A DNA stretch of 64,000 nucleotides from Leucobacter denitrificans (GCF_014396385.1 NZ_CP060716.1:1984001-2048000), one strand, 5' to 3'; counted from the first letter of the stretch, positions 8,259-17,092 are shown. Notes: generated by a model not told the origin, from the sequence alone. Translations and numbers: made by a program.

Positions 8259-8956
8259 CAGTCCTCCTCTTCTTGGCGACCTCTCGCAAAACCGTAACCA
8301 ACGCCCCGGACCGTGCTGATGAGCCACTCGTGCTCACCGAGTTTTGCCCGGAGCCGCCGAACGTGCACGTCGACCGTGCGGGTACCTCCAAAGTAGTCGC
8401 TACCCCAGACATCCGCGAGCAACTGCTCGCGAGTGAACACGCGGGCGGGGTTGAGGGCGAGGAAATGGAGGAGTTCGTACTCCTTGTAGGTGAGATCGAG
8501 CGTGCGTCCGTGAACCTTCGCCACAAAGTTCGACTCGTCTATCTCAATACCCGATTCCTCGACCGCACCGGGCTGCTCGGTTTCGCCGGTCGCGGCCTTC
8601 GCAATGAGTAGCCTGAGACGCACCTCTATCTCAGCTGGGCTCGCGTCTGGTGTGAGAAAGTCGGCGATGTCCCACTCGGGAGTAATCGCAGCGAGTGCCG
8701 CGTCGCGAAGTAGCGCAACCCGCGGAATCTCGGTGCGACCGGAAAGCGTCAGTGCCGCATTTCGCGCGGCAGCGGGGGAGGTGGTGCCATCAATGAGGAT
8801 CGCGCTCGGCGCAAAGTCTCCGCGCCCGTCCGATCCGCTTCGCGAAACAAACGCGTACATGGGCGACTCAATTGAGGCCATGATGACCTCGTGCGCAAGC
8901 ACCTCGAGTGAGGGAAGCGGAGTGTGTTCGCCCGCACTGAGGAGAAGTAGTTGCAT
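8258..8956 (-). CDS. GlnR-like OmpR-family winged-helix response regulator
   Basis: This 232-residue DNA-binding regulator heads the mshD-ppk-mutT1 operon. The C-terminal winged helix is clear: TLDLTYKEYELLHFLALNP, VFTREQLLADVWGSDYFGGTRTVDVHVRRLRAKLG, and ISTVRGVGYGFA. The N-terminal receiver-like domain (residues 1-125) is atypical. It has ILIDGTT in place of the phosphorylation-site strand, and the N-terminal acidic cluster is missing, as in orphan GlnR-type regulators (Rv0818 class) that work without phosphorylation. The start is placed at ATG 8956 because AAGGGGG lies about 7 nt upstream; an in-frame start at 8977 is less likely. GlnR proteins control nitrogen genes, and gdhA and a glutaminase gene are in this window, but I found no GlnR box in front of them. 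Confidence 0.85.
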   Translation of the reverse strand: MQLLLLSAGEHTPLPSLEVLAHEVIMASIESPMYAFVSRSGSDGRGDFAPSAILIDGTTSPAAARNAALTLSGRTEIPRVALLRDAALAAITPEWDIADFLTPDASPAEIEVRLRLLIAKAATGETEQPGAVEESGIEIDESNFVAKVHGRTLDLTYKEYELLHFLALNPARVFTREQLLADVWGSDYFGGTRTVDVHVRRLRAKLGEHEWLISTVRGVGYGFARGRQEEED

Positions 8957-9024
8957 TCGCGCACCCCCTTCCAGCACCGGACCGGTTTATATATTACTGG
9001 TGCGCGGTATGGGAGGATGTGAGG

Positions 9025-9303
9025 GTGAGTACGCCAGAGAATACAGAACCGGTGCAGTGGCACCTGTCGCGGCTCATCATTGCCTGGACTGTCGCGGCAA
9101 TAATCGGTGTGCTGGTGACCGTGTTCACCGATGCGATTCGGTTTCCGTGGTTGGTTCTCGCTATCGGCGTGTCGACCTTGGTTTCGTTCGCACTCCAGCT
9201 CGGAACGGCGCAGCGCGAGGGGTTCATCAGTCGCCTCGCCTTTAGCATTTCGGGTTCGGTCGTAGTAATTGCGGTTATTGATCTCATTGGTGCATTCATC
9301 TGA
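9025..9303 (+). CDS. Small integral membrane protein (three helices), unknown function
   Basis: This 92-residue protein shows three hydrophobic segments: LIIAWTVAAIIGVLVTVF, WLVLAIGVSTLVSFALQL and GSVVVIAVIDLIGAFI. Start is GTG 9025, with GGGAGGA at 9011-9017 giving a spacing of 7 nt; an in-frame GTG at 9019 is too close to it. It diverges from the GlnR-like gene, and the 68-bp gap holds an AT-rich stretch (8988-8997) that can supply -10 elements for both sides. Similar small membrane proteins occur widely in Microbacteriaceae without assigned function. I do not recognise a catalytic motif. Confidence 0.75.
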   Translation: MSTPENTEPVQWHLSRLIIAWTVAAIIGVLVTVFTDAIRFPWLVLAIGVSTLVSFALQLGTAQREGFISRLAFSISGSVVVIAVIDLIGAFI

Positions 9304-9338
9304 TTCGCTGGCCACTGACGAGTTGCTAGACTGAACTC

Positions 9339-9449
9339 ATGCTGTTGGCACTTGAACTCTTCTTCCTTGGTCTTCTCGGACTCGCAAGTCTCGCGATCGC
9401 GTGGGTTTCTGGCACCGTTATCTACAAGCTCTTCAAGGGGCAGCAGTAG
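9339..9449 (+). CDS. 36-residue single-helix membrane protein
   Basis: A short frame encodes MLLALELFFLGLLGLA… ending YKLFKGQQ: one transmembrane helix with a basic C-terminus. A -10-like TAGACT at 9327-9332 stands exactly 6 nt before the ATG, the same leaderless arrangement seen at many genes here, so I consider it real despite its size. It ends 16 nt before ygfZ and may share its transcript. Function is unknown. Confidence 0.65.
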   Translation: MLLALELFFLGLLGLASLAIAWVSGTVIYKLFKGQQ

Positions 9450-9465
9450 CATTGCGGGTGGTCGC

Positions 9466-10593
9466 ATGACCAGTCCATTTCTTAATCTTCCTGGCGCGGT
9501 CGGCGAGGTCGTCGCGTCACACTACGGTGCGCCCGTGCAAGAGCAGCGTTCGCTCGAGGCCGGTGACGCACTGGTCGATCTGTCTCACCACGGCATCGTC
9601 ACCGTTAGTGGTGTTGATCGGCTGACATGGTTGCACTCGATGACGAGCCAGCAGCTTGCGGGTCTTCGCGCGGGCGAAAGCACTGAGACTCTGCTTCTCG
9701 ACCCAAATGGTCGCATCGAACATGCGATTCGCGTCGTTGATGACGGCGAAACAACCTGGTTGCTTGTTGACTCAGACGCTGCACCAGCACTCTGCGCATT
9801 CTTGAACCGCATGCGGTTCGCTTTGCGGGTTGAGATCGCAGATCGCACCGAAGATTTTGCCGCGGTCCTCGCCTTTGCTGGTGGATCGGCGCTGCCTGCG
9901 CTCCGAGAACTGCAACCGGCAGTGATCTGGGAAGACCCCTGGGCTGAGATTACGGCTGGTGGCATTCAATACTCGAACGGGGAGCATCCGGGTAGCGCGT
10001 GGAGCGCGACGACTCTGGTCTTTCCGAGGGAGTCCCTGGATGAGGTGGCAGGGCTCGTGCGATCCGGCATCGTACGTGCCGCGGGCACGATGGCGCTCGA
10101 CGCTCTCGAGATCCGCGCTTGGCGTCCGTCGCAAACCGGTGACGTCGATGAACGATCCATTCCCCACGAGTTCGACTGGTTGCGCACAGCAGTGCACCTC
10201 AACAAGGGCTGTTACCGGGGGCAAGAGACCGTTGCGAAGGTGCACAACCTTGGGCACCCGCCGCGTAGGCTCACCCTCTTGCACCTCGATGGGTCAGATG
10301 GTGAGCTGCCGGTTCCCGGTGCGCTCGTGTTCAAAGCAGGCGAGGGCGGAGATGCGGGCGCTCGCCCGGTCGGCCGAATCACTCGTGCTGCGCTGCACCA
10401 CGAGTGGGGTGGCATCGCGCTTGCGCTACTGAAGCGAGCCCTTCCGTCTGATACTCCTCTCGAGGTTCGAGGGGGCGACGAGGCTGCCGATGCAAATGCA
10501 GCCCCTGGTGCACTCATCGCCGCGGCGCAAGAGATTATTGTGCCGAGCGATGCTGGCGCGACGCGAGACATTCCAAAGCTGAAGCGGTTGTAG
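9466..10593 (+). CDS. ygfZ: YgfZ/GcvT-like folate-binding protein (Fe-S cluster repair)
   Basis: This 375-residue protein belongs to the YgfZ/IBA57 family, which uses tetrahydrofolate to help assemble or repair certain Fe-S enzymes. The diagnostic motif KGCYRGQETVAKVHNLGHPPRRL (about residues 246-268) contains the conserved cysteine. The N-terminal GcvT-like part shows DALVDLSHHGIVTVSGVDRLTWLHSMTSQ. Start is ATG 9466 (MTSPFLNLPGAVGE); the longer upstream frame overlaps the small membrane gene and is not used. The AGCATTG just upstream is a poor ribosome binding site, so coupling to the preceding small gene is possible. Confident family call; target enzymes unknown. Confidence 0.9.
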   Translation: MTSPFLNLPGAVGEVVASHYGAPVQEQRSLEAGDALVDLSHHGIVTVSGVDRLTWLHSMTSQQLAGLRAGESTETLLLDPNGRIEHAIRVVDDGETTWLLVDSDAAPALCAFLNRMRFALRVEIADRTEDFAAVLAFAGGSALPALRELQPAVIWEDPWAEITAGGIQYSNGEHPGSAWSATTLVFPRESLDEVAGLVRSGIVRAAGTMALDALEIRAWRPSQTGDVDERSIPHEFDWLRTAVHLNKGCYRGQETVAKVHNLGHPPRRLTLLHLDGSDGELPVPGALVFKAGEGGDAGARPVGRITRAALHHEWGGIALALLKRALPSDTPLEVRGGDEAADANAAPGALIAAAQEIIVPSDAGATRDIPKLKRL

Positions 10594-10627
10594 TCGTTCA
10601 GCTCGAATGACTAGGTAAGCTGGAGAC

Positions 10628-11368
10628 ATGACGAACACGTTGATCCTGCTCCGTCACGGCCAGAGCGAGTGGAACAAGAAGAATCTATTCACGGGATGGG
10701 TCGATGTTCGACTCACTGAGCAGGGGCGCAGCGAGGCAGCTAACGCGGGTAAGCTGCTTGCCGAAGCGGGCAAGCTGCCTGACGTGCTCTTCACTTCGGT
10801 GCTGAGCCGCGCAATTCAGACCGCGAACCTCGCGCTCGAAGCCGCCGATCGCATGTGGATTCCGGTGGAACGCTCGTGGCGACTCAACGAACGTCACTAC
10901 GGTGCACTTCAGGGACTCGACAAGGCAGACACACTGCAGAAATACGGCGAAGAGCAGTTTATGGAGTGGCGTCGTTCCTTTGATACTCCGCCGCCCGCGC
11001 TCGACGACGCCAGCGAGTGGTCGCAGGCGAATGATCCACGATACGCAAACATTGACGGCGAACGGCCGCAGACCGAGTGCCTCAAAGACGTCGTTACCAG
11101 GCTCGTTCCGTACTGGGAGGGCAACATTCTGCCCGAGCTCAACTCAGGCAAGACGGTGCTTGTCACCGCGCACGGCAACTCGCTGCGAGCACTCGTGAAG
11201 CATCTCGAGCAGATCTCAGACGCAGACATCGCTGCCCTCAACATTCCGACCGGAATGCCGCTCGTCTACGAGATCAACGAAGACGGCACCCCGACGGGTA
11301 AGGGTCAGTACCTCGATCCTGAAGCAGCAGCAGCGGGAGCTGCCGCCGTCGCAGCGCAGGGAAAGTAG
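10628..11368 (+). CDS. gpmA: 2,3-bisphosphoglycerate-dependent phosphoglycerate mutase
   Basis: This glycolytic enzyme interconverts 3- and 2-phosphoglycerate. The phosphohistidine motif [20 protein letters not shown] is at residues 5-24. Conserved features follow: [32 protein letters not shown], the [19 protein letters not shown] substrate loop, and [15 protein letters not shown] with the second active-site histidine. At 246 residues it matches the family length. TAAGCT at 10616-10621 is 6 nt before the ATG and the only GGAG is too close to it, so the gene is probably leaderless. A 13-bp hairpin overlaps the last codons and the stop. Confidence 0.97.
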   Translation: MTNTLILLRHGQSEWNKKNLFTGWVDVRLTEQGRSEAANAGKLLAEAGKLPDVLFTSVLSRAIQTANLALEAADRMWIPVERSWRLNERHYGALQGLDKADTLQKYGEEQFMEWRRSFDTPPPALDDASEWSQANDPRYANIDGERPQTECLKDVVTRLVPYWEGNILPELNSGKTVLVTAHGNSLRALVKHLEQISDADIAALNIPTGMPLVYEINEDGTPTGKGQYLDPEAAAAGAAAVAAQGK

Positions 11369-11394
11369 CCTTTCGGCTGCGTTCCCTGCGCTGC
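11351..11394 (+). terminator. Hairpin overlapping the gpmA stop codon
   Basis: GCAGCGCAGGGAA at 11351-11363 and its exact complement at 11382-11394 form a 13-bp stem with an 18-nt loop that contains the gpmA stop. There is no T tract. It probably ends gpmA transcription. Confidence 0.65.
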
Positions 11395-11440
11395 ACCAGC
11401 AACGGGAATGCAGTCGGCTGCTTACTAGCAGCCCGAGAGG

Positions 11441-11638
11441 TTACTTGTCTTCGCCCTCAGCGCTGTCGTCGTCGCTGTCGTCGTTGTATTTGTCTGCGTA
11501 CTCAGCCCAACGATCCTCTTCTGAGGGATTACTCGAAGCGAGCTCGCGCTCTAGCTGCGAGTAATCGGTGTTCGGGCTGAAGTACTTCAACTCCCGTGCG
11601 ACCTTGGTGTGCTTTGCCTTCTGACGGCCGCGCCCCAT
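11441..11638 (-). CDS. DUF3073 family small protein
   Basis: This 65-residue basic-then-acidic protein begins MGRGRQKAKHTKVARELKYFSP, the hallmark of DUF3073, a family restricted to actinobacteria and of unknown function. The C-terminal tail is acidic (DDSDDDSAEGEDK). Start is ATG 11638, with AAGGGGG about 6 nt upstream; longer upstream frames lack support. It is convergent with gpmA and divergent from the membrane protein at 11759. Confidence 0.9.
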   Translation of the reverse strand: MGRGRQKAKHTKVARELKYFSPNTDYSQLERELASSNPSEEDRWAEYADKYNDDSDDDSAEGEDK

Positions 11639-11758
11639 GCGTGACCCCCTTACACATTCGGGCCCCGCATAAATGCGAGGCAGTACTTCTTTAAACATGG
11701 ACGTATGGGGTTGATTCTAGCATGTGCTGATGCGCACTTGCAGCGATACGATGAGGAT

Positions 11759-12406
11759 ATGAACGAGTCAGCATCCAAACGATCTGTCGTGCGCATCGTG
11801 CTGGTTGTTTTGCTCGTGCTGGCGCTCATTGTGCTGGCCGTGGTTGCTACCGTTCTGCTCCCTATACTCACTCATCGCAGTTCGGGCGGTTCTGGGCAGG
11901 AAGTTCCTACCGGTTTCGTGTCTGAGTCGAGCGCAACTGGCGCTGACGGGCGCACCCGAATGCTCAAGGTCACTTCGGAAGATGGTGAACCCGCGGATTT
12001 GGCTGAGGTGCGCGTGGGCGACGAACTGATCGTGTCTGGCCACGGGTTTGATTCCGGTATCGGTATATACGTGAGTTTCTGCGCGATTCCCGAGAATGCC
12101 GAGACGAAGCCTGGTCCATGTCTCGGAGGCATTCCAGAGGGCGCAGAAGAAGGCGATCTCGCCGTGGACCAGGAGCTATCGAGTGCGTGGGTGACGAATG
12201 ATTGGGCGTGGCGAGCGTTCGCCTCACACACGTACGACAACTCGGATGAGGGCACGTTTGAGGTGCACTTGACCGTGCCCGAACCGGTCACTGAGTCGCT
12301 CGACTGCACGGTACAGCAGTGCGCAATCGTGACCCGGGCGGATCACACTGCGGCGAACGATCGGGTGCAAGACATGGTGCTCCCGGTGGCTTTCGCGCAG
12401 GAGTAG
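11759..12406 (+). CDS. Membrane-anchored protein with a neocarzinostatin-like domain
   Basis: This 215-residue protein has a short cytoplasmic N-terminus, one hydrophobic helix (residues 10-36) and an extracytoplasmic beta-rich domain. Four cysteines at 108, 121, 183 and 188 pair naturally as two disulfides. The second pair lies in LDCTVQQCAIV, matching the spacing of the C-terminal disulfide of neocarzinostatin-type apoproteins, and the ending LPVAF resembles their last strand. I therefore suggest the neocarzinostatin-like Ig fold; the ligand is unknown and this is inference from motif shape. Start is ATG 11759, preceded at 6 nt by TACGAT (11747-11752), so it is probably leaderless. An upstream in-frame start at 11705 is less likely. 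Confidence 0.65.
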   Translation: MNESASKRSVVRIVLVVLLVLALIVLAVVATVLLPILTHRSSGGSGQEVPTGFVSESSATGADGRTRMLKVTSEDGEPADLAEVRVGDELIVSGHGFDSGIGIYVSFCAIPENAETKPGPCLGGIPEGAEEGDLAVDQELSSAWVTNDWAWRAFASHTYDNSDEGTFEVHLTVPEPVTESLDCTVQQCAIVTRADHTAANDRVQDMVLPVAFAQE

Positions 12407-12415
12407 ATTCGAGAT

Positions 12416-13711
12416 TTACACACCCGCGAGCGGAGCAATGACTAGCTGTGCAATCGCGAAAATCGCGAGGCCCGCGAGCGAGCCGATCACGGTGCCGTTG
12501 ATGCGAATGTACTGCAGGTCTTTACCAACCTGAAGCTCAATTTTCTCCGCAGCCTCCTGCGTATCCCATCGCTGCACAGTGTCTGAAACGACCTGTGCGA
12601 GGTCGTGCCGGTAAGTGCTAACGAGATATTCCACTACGTTCATAACCCACACGTCGATCTTGAACTGCAGCGTTGAATCGGCTTCGAGATTGCGTCCGAA
12701 ATCCTGAAGGGCGACCGTCATGCGCTGCCTCAGCTCACTCTGCGGGTCCTCGAGCATCTCGACGAGCGCGGCGCGCGCGGCCTGCCAGGTGCTCGCCGCG
12801 AGAGTGCGGATTCGTGGGCTGTTGAACACCTCGTGTTTGAACGCCTCGAGCTGTTCTTGGAGCGATTCCTGGTGCTGCAGGTCACGTGAGAGGTCCTCGA
12901 GAAACTTGGTGATCGCCGCACGAGCGGGGTGATCCGGTTCGCCTGCAACACGTCGCACGAAACGCACCGCTTCAGCGTGAATGCGCTGATCCACAAAACG
13001 ATCGACAATGCTCGGCACCCACTGCGGCAACTGAGATGACAGCATCTTGTCGAACGCTTGAGGGTGCTGCACGAGCCACTGCTCGATGCGCCCCGCGGCG
13101 AGCTCGACGAGCGCCTCGTGGTGCCCGCCGGTGACAAACGATTCGGTCGCGCGACCGAGCAGTGGCCCCCAATCTGGATCCACAACGTGGCGCCGCACCA
13201 GCGACTCGGTGAGCTCTTGCACATCTTGGTCATCGAGCACGGTGAGCGCGCCGAGTGCGATTCCCGAGATCATCTCACTGACGCGCTCGGCGTGACCGGG
13301 CATGCGGAGCCATTCGCCAGCCATGCGCGCACCGCTGATCTCAGAAAGTTTGTTGTGCACGACGTCGTCGGCGAGAAAGTTCTCTTCGATGAAAGACCCG
13401 AGACCCTCTCCTATCTCATCTTTCTTGTTGGCAATGAGGTTGGTGTGGGGAATCGGAAGTCCGAGCGGGTGCCTGAACAGTGCGGTCACCGCGAACCAGT
13501 CGGCGAGTGCGCCGACCATGCCGCCCTCGCTCGCAGCACGCACATAGGCAAGCCACGGGAGTCGGTCTTGAAAGATGAACGATACGACAAACAGCACCGC
13601 CATAAACCCCAAAAGACCGAGGGCGAGCCCCTGCATGCGTCTAAGCGAATGCAGTCGGTCAAAGTCGGCGGGGGTGACGGCGCCGAGCGTTCGGCGGTGG
13701 ATCAAAGGCAC
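12416..13711 (-). CDS. DUF445 family membrane protein
   Basis: This protein of about 431 residues belongs to the DUF445 (YjiN/YheB-like) family. It has an N-terminal membrane helix (GLALGLLGFMAVLFVVSFIF), then the conserved YVRAASEGGMVGALADWFAVTALFRHPLGLPIPHTNLI stretch, a long helical middle, and a C-terminal helix after YIRINGTVIGSLAGLAIFAIAQLVI. Function is unknown for the family. The start is uncertain: GTG at 13711 is preferred because CATAAT stands 6 nt before it and the family-conserved region begins shortly after. ATG at 13756 with an upstream GGGGA is possible. It is convergent with the neocarzinostatin-like gene, with a 9-nt gap, and divergent from the RND pair. Confidence 0.85.
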   Translation of the reverse strand: MPLIHRRTLGAVTPADFDRLHSLRRMQGLALGLLGFMAVLFVVSFIFQDRLPWLAYVRAASEGGMVGALADWFAVTALFRHPLGLPIPHTNLIANKKDEIGEGLGSFIEENFLADDVVHNKLSEISGARMAGEWLRMPGHAERVSEMISGIALGALTVLDDQDVQELTESLVRRHVVDPDWGPLLGRATESFVTGGHHEALVELAAGRIEQWLVQHPQAFDKMLSSQLPQWVPSIVDRFVDQRIHAEAVRFVRRVAGEPDHPARAAITKFLEDLSRDLQHQESLQEQLEAFKHEVFNSPRIRTLAASTWQAARAALVEMLEDPQSELRQRMTVALQDFGRNLEADSTLQFKIDVWVMNVVEYLVSTYRHDLAQVVSDTVQRWDTQEAAEKIELQVGKDLQYIRINGTVIGSLAGLAIFAIAQLVIAPLAGV

Positions 13712-13826
13712 GTACCCATTATGCGCTGTCGACACGTCACGCTTAAAAATTGTCATTTTTCCCCGCGCAATCCCGATTGGCGCAAATGCGATCATTCGCT
13801 ATTGACCGCGTGAAACGATCCGCAAT

Positions 13827-16800
13827 ATGCATCTCCTCACCGCGCTCAGTCTGAAGAACAGATCACTCATTGCGCTTGTAACCATCGTGGCGGCGGTGTT
13901 CGGAGTCATCAGTGTGGGTTCACTCAAGCAAGAACTCGTGCCCTCAACCGAGTATCCAACAATAGCCGTGGTGACGACCTACCCGGGCGCTTCGCCTGAG
14001 GTGGTGAACAATGATGTCTCGGGGCTGATTGAGACGGCCTTGCGTGGGGTTCCAAGGCTCAAAAGCACACATGCAACCTCGAGCACGGGCAGCTCAGTCG
14101 TGCTTGCCGAATTTACCTACGGGGCAAATATTCCGGCCACCGAACAAAAAGTAGAACGCGCGGTTGGCCGCATTTCGCAGTTGCTGCCAGAGACGGCCGA
14201 CACACAAATCTTCGCCGGAAGCCTCGACGATTTTCCTATTATTCAGATAGCGGTGAGGCCGCCACCAGGGGTCGACTCAGAAGAGACGGCGAAGCTCATC
14301 GATCGCCTCGTGGTGCCCTCTCTCGGTGAGCTTAGCGGTGTGCGGCAGGCGCAACTCTCGGGCGATTGTGGTGACCGGGTCACGATTACGCCCAACGCCG
14401 ACGCACTTGCGGATCGTGGATTGACCACCCAGTCGATCACCGATGCGTTACAGCAGAGCGGAACGCTCGTCGCGGGCGGAAGCGTTGAAGACGAAGGTTC
14501 GACGCTCGCGGTGCAGATCGGTTCGCGCCTCACCTCTGTTGAGGAAATAGCCTCAATCACGATTCCACGCACCGCGCAGGAGTTTGCGGAGTACCACCAA
14601 GCTCTGCAGATACAGAAGGCGCAGCAGGAGAAGCTTTCACAAGAGGCAGAGCTTTCGCAAGACGCACAGCTTCTTCAGCCGACACAGGATGCTCAAGGAA
14701 CGCAGCCTCTGCCTCAGGAAGCACCATTTGAGGCTCCGACGCTGAGCGATGTCGTATCCATCGGAGACGTTGCGAGTGTCACGCTCGAGCCGAACCCGGT
14801 CACCGGATATTCACGAGTGAATGGTGAGCCTGCCCTAACGATTAGCGTCACGAAGACTTCTCAGGCCAACACCGTCGAAGTCTCGCATCAGGTGCGAGCT
14901 GAAATCGAGAATATTTCGGCGCAACTCAATGGTGCAAAACTCACCGTTGTGTTCGATCAGGCGCCGTACGTCGAACAGTCAATTGAGTCGCTCACCACAG
15001 AGGGTCTGCTCGGCCTGTTGTTTGCGGTGCTCACTATCCTTGTGTTCCTTCTGTCGGTACGTGCAACCCTCGTTACCGCCATTTCGATCCCGACCTCGAT
15101 ACTCCTCGCCTTCATCGGAATGTACTTTGCCGATTACTCGCTCAACATGCTCACGCTCGGCGCCCTCACCATCTCAATCGGTCGGGTAGTCGACGACTCG
15201 ATTGTGGTGATTGAGAACATCAAACGCCACCTCGTAGTGGGCACAGGTCGCGCGGAAACAATCATTCGAGCCGTACGCGAGGTAGCTGGTGCGATTACTG
15301 CCGCGACCATGACCACCGTTGCGGTGTTCCTACCCATGGCTTTCATAAGCGGTATTGTCGGCGAACTCTTCAAACCCTTCGCCTTCACAGTGACGATCGC
15401 GCTCGCCGCATCGCTGTTCGTTTCACTCACGATTGTGCCGGTGCTTGCTTACTGGTTCTTGAAGCCAGAGAAGCGTAAAGATCTCGCGCTAGCCACCTCG
15501 AAGTCTGAGGAAAGCAGCGAGGCACGGACAACGAACTGGCTCACCAAGGGTTACCGGCCGATCATTGAGTGGACCCTGAAGCGCCCCGCGATCACATTGC
15601 TCATTTCAGTGCTTATTCTCGGCGGCACCGTGCTCGCGACGCCGCTTATGAAGACGAACTTCTTGAGTGAAGACGAGCAGAACTCGATCGGCCTCACGCA
15701 GACGCTCGCGCCGGGCGTGAGCCTCGACGCGCAACTTGAGCAGGTGGAGCGCGTTGAGGGCGCCCTTGAAGACGTGTCCGAGATCGATATCGTCCAGGTC
15801 TCGATTGGCGGTGACGGTTCGGGCATCGCCGCGCTCTTCGGTGGTGGATCGGATGGGGCTATCAGCTACTCGCTCACCATCGACCCCGATGCTGATCAGG
15901 CGGCCGTGAAGGACTCAATCCGCACTGCCGTCGACGCGCTTGACGACGCTGGTGAGTTCGCGCTCGGCCAAGCAAGCGGAAGTACCTCAATGACGAGCAC
16001 GATTGAAGTGAACGTCACTGCACCCGACCAGGAGGCGCTTGCTGAGGCGAGCGACGCGGTGGTCACGGAGCTCAAGAAGCAGTCGAGCCTAGAGCAGATT
16101 GAGAGCGATCTTGGCGCGTCACGCCCATACGTGAATGTCACGGTGGATCGTGAAGCGGCAGCCGAAGCAGGACTGAGCGAAGCCGCTGTTGCGAGCCTGG
16201 TCTCGAGCAGTATTGAGCCGAGCCGAGTCGGCGAGATCGCGATCGAGAACTCGACCGTGAATGTCTATGTGGATCGCGGTGTCGCCCCCGAAGATGTTTC
16301 TGGTGTTGCGGCGTTGAAAGTTGAGACTGCGCAAGGAGAAAAACGACTTGACGAGTTGGCGACGATCGAATTTGCAGACGGCCCGGTCACTGTGCGCACT
16401 GGGAACAACCAACGCATGGTGACGGTCTCGGCGCTACCAAAGGCCGACAATCTCACAGCCGCAAATGCTGACGTAATGAGCGCGCTTCGCGCCGTCAACT
16501 TGCCGGCTGGGGCCGAGGCGAGCGTTGGTGGCGTCTTGGCTCAACAAGCAGAGGCATTCGAACAGCTTGGTCTTGCGCTGCTCGCATCTATCCTCATCGT
16601 GTATGTCGTAATGGTCGCGACGTTCCGCAGCCTCTTGCAACCGCTGTTACTGCTCATATCGGTGCCATTTGCGGCAACCGGGGCGCTGCTATTGCTTATT
16701 GCAACAGACATTCCCCTCGGCGTCGCGTCGCTCATCGGCGTGCTCATGCTCATCGGCATCGTGGTGACGAACGCGATCGTGCTCGTCGACCTCGTGAACC

Positions 16801-17084
16801 AGTATCGGGAACGAGGCGACGCGCTCCGAGAGGCCGTGCTGCACGGATCCCTACAGCGTCTTCGCCCCATCGTGATGACAGCGCTCGCAACAATCCTCGC
16901 GCTCACGCCGATGGCGCTCGGAGTGACCGGCAAGGGCGGCTTCATCTCGCAGCCGCTCGCCGTGGTCGTGATTGGCGGGCTGTTTTCTTCAACCCTGCTC
17001 ACGCTTGTGGTGCTGCCTACGCTCTACTACATCGTGGAGAGACATCGAGACACCCGATCATTTGTCAGTGGCTCCGTGAAATAA
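13827..17084 (+). CDS. RND-superfamily efflux pump (AcrB/SwrC-like), copy 1
   Basis: This 1085-residue resistance-nodulation-division transporter, of the HAE1 type found in Gram-positives (as SwrC), would export small molecules using the proton gradient. It has the N-terminal helix and periplasmic-type porter domain, the TM4 signature GRVVDDSIVVIENIKRH with the acidic pair of the proton relay, and a second copy of the fold ending in GVLMLIGIVVTNAIVLVDLVNQYRERG. No membrane-fusion partner is encoded nearby. Compared with copy 2 it has about 25 extra residues in a Gln-rich linker (around residues 258-295). It reads SGLIE where copy 2 has the conserved SDPIE (residues 65-69). No good ribosome binding site was seen upstream. 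It ends 8 nt before copy 2. Confidence 0.9.
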   Translation: MHLLTALSLKNRSLIALVTIVAAVFGVISVGSLKQELVPSTEYPTIAVVTTYPGASPEVVNNDVSGLIETALRGVPRLKSTHATSSTGSSVVLAEFTYGANIPATEQKVERAVGRISQLLPETADTQIFAGSLDDFPIIQIAVRPPPGVDSEETAKLIDRLVVPSLGELSGVRQAQLSGDCGDRVTITPNADALADRGLTTQSITDALQQSGTLVAGGSVEDEGSTLAVQIGSRLTSVEEIASITIPRTAQEFAEYHQALQIQKAQQEKLSQEAELSQDAQLLQPTQDAQGTQPLPQEAPFEAPTLSDVVSIGDVASVTLEPNPVTGYSRVNGEPALTISVTKTSQANTVEVSHQVRAEIENISAQLNGAKLTVVFDQAPYVEQSIESLTTEGLLGLLFAVLTILVFLLSVRATLVTAISIPTSILLAFIGMYFADYSLNMLTLGALTISIGRVVDDSIVVIENIKRHLVVGTGRAETIIRAVREVAGAITAATMTTVAVFLPMAFISGIVGELFKPFAFTVTIALAASLFVSLTIVPVLAYWFLKPEKRKDLALATSKSEESSEARTTNWLTKGYRPIIEWTLKRPAITLLISVLILGGTVLATPLMKTNFLSEDEQNSIGLTQTLAPGVSLDAQLEQVERVEGALEDVSEIDIVQVSIGGDGSGIAALFGGGSDGAISYSLTIDPDADQAAVKDSIRTAVDALDDAGEFALGQASGSTSMTSTIEVNVTAPDQEALAEASDAVVTELKKQSSLEQIESDLGASRPYVNVTVDREAAAEAGLSEAAVASLVSSSIEPSRVGEIAIENSTVNVYVDRGVAPEDVSGVAALKVETAQGEKRLDELATIEFADGPVTVRTGNNQRMVTVSALPKADNLTAANADVMSALRAVNLPAGAEASVGGVLAQQAEAFEQLGLALLASILIVYVVMVATFRSLLQPLLLLISVPFAATGALLLLIATDIPLGVASLIGVLMLIGIVVTNAIVLVDLVNQYRERGDALREAVLHGSLQRLRPIVMTALATILALTPMALGVTGKGGFISQPLAVVVIGGLFSSTLLTLVVLPTLYYIVERHRDTRSFVSGSVK
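15471..15969 (+). repeat. Near-identical block of the tandem RND genes (copy 1 side)
   Basis: By direct comparison these 499 nt differ from 18662-19160 at six positions only, while the 5' thirds of the two genes differ at roughly one base in five. The block covers the cytoplasmic loop after TM6 and the start of the second porter domain. Confidence 0.85.
16716..16921 (+). repeat. Second near-identical block of the RND pair (copy 1 side)
   Basis: These 206 nt differ from 19907-20112 at a single base. They encode the conserved C-terminal membrane segment with GVLMLIGIVVTNAIVLVDL. A third fully identical stretch of 71 nt is at 16041-16111 against 19232-19302. Confidence 0.85.
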
Positions 17085-17092
17085 TTCACAGC

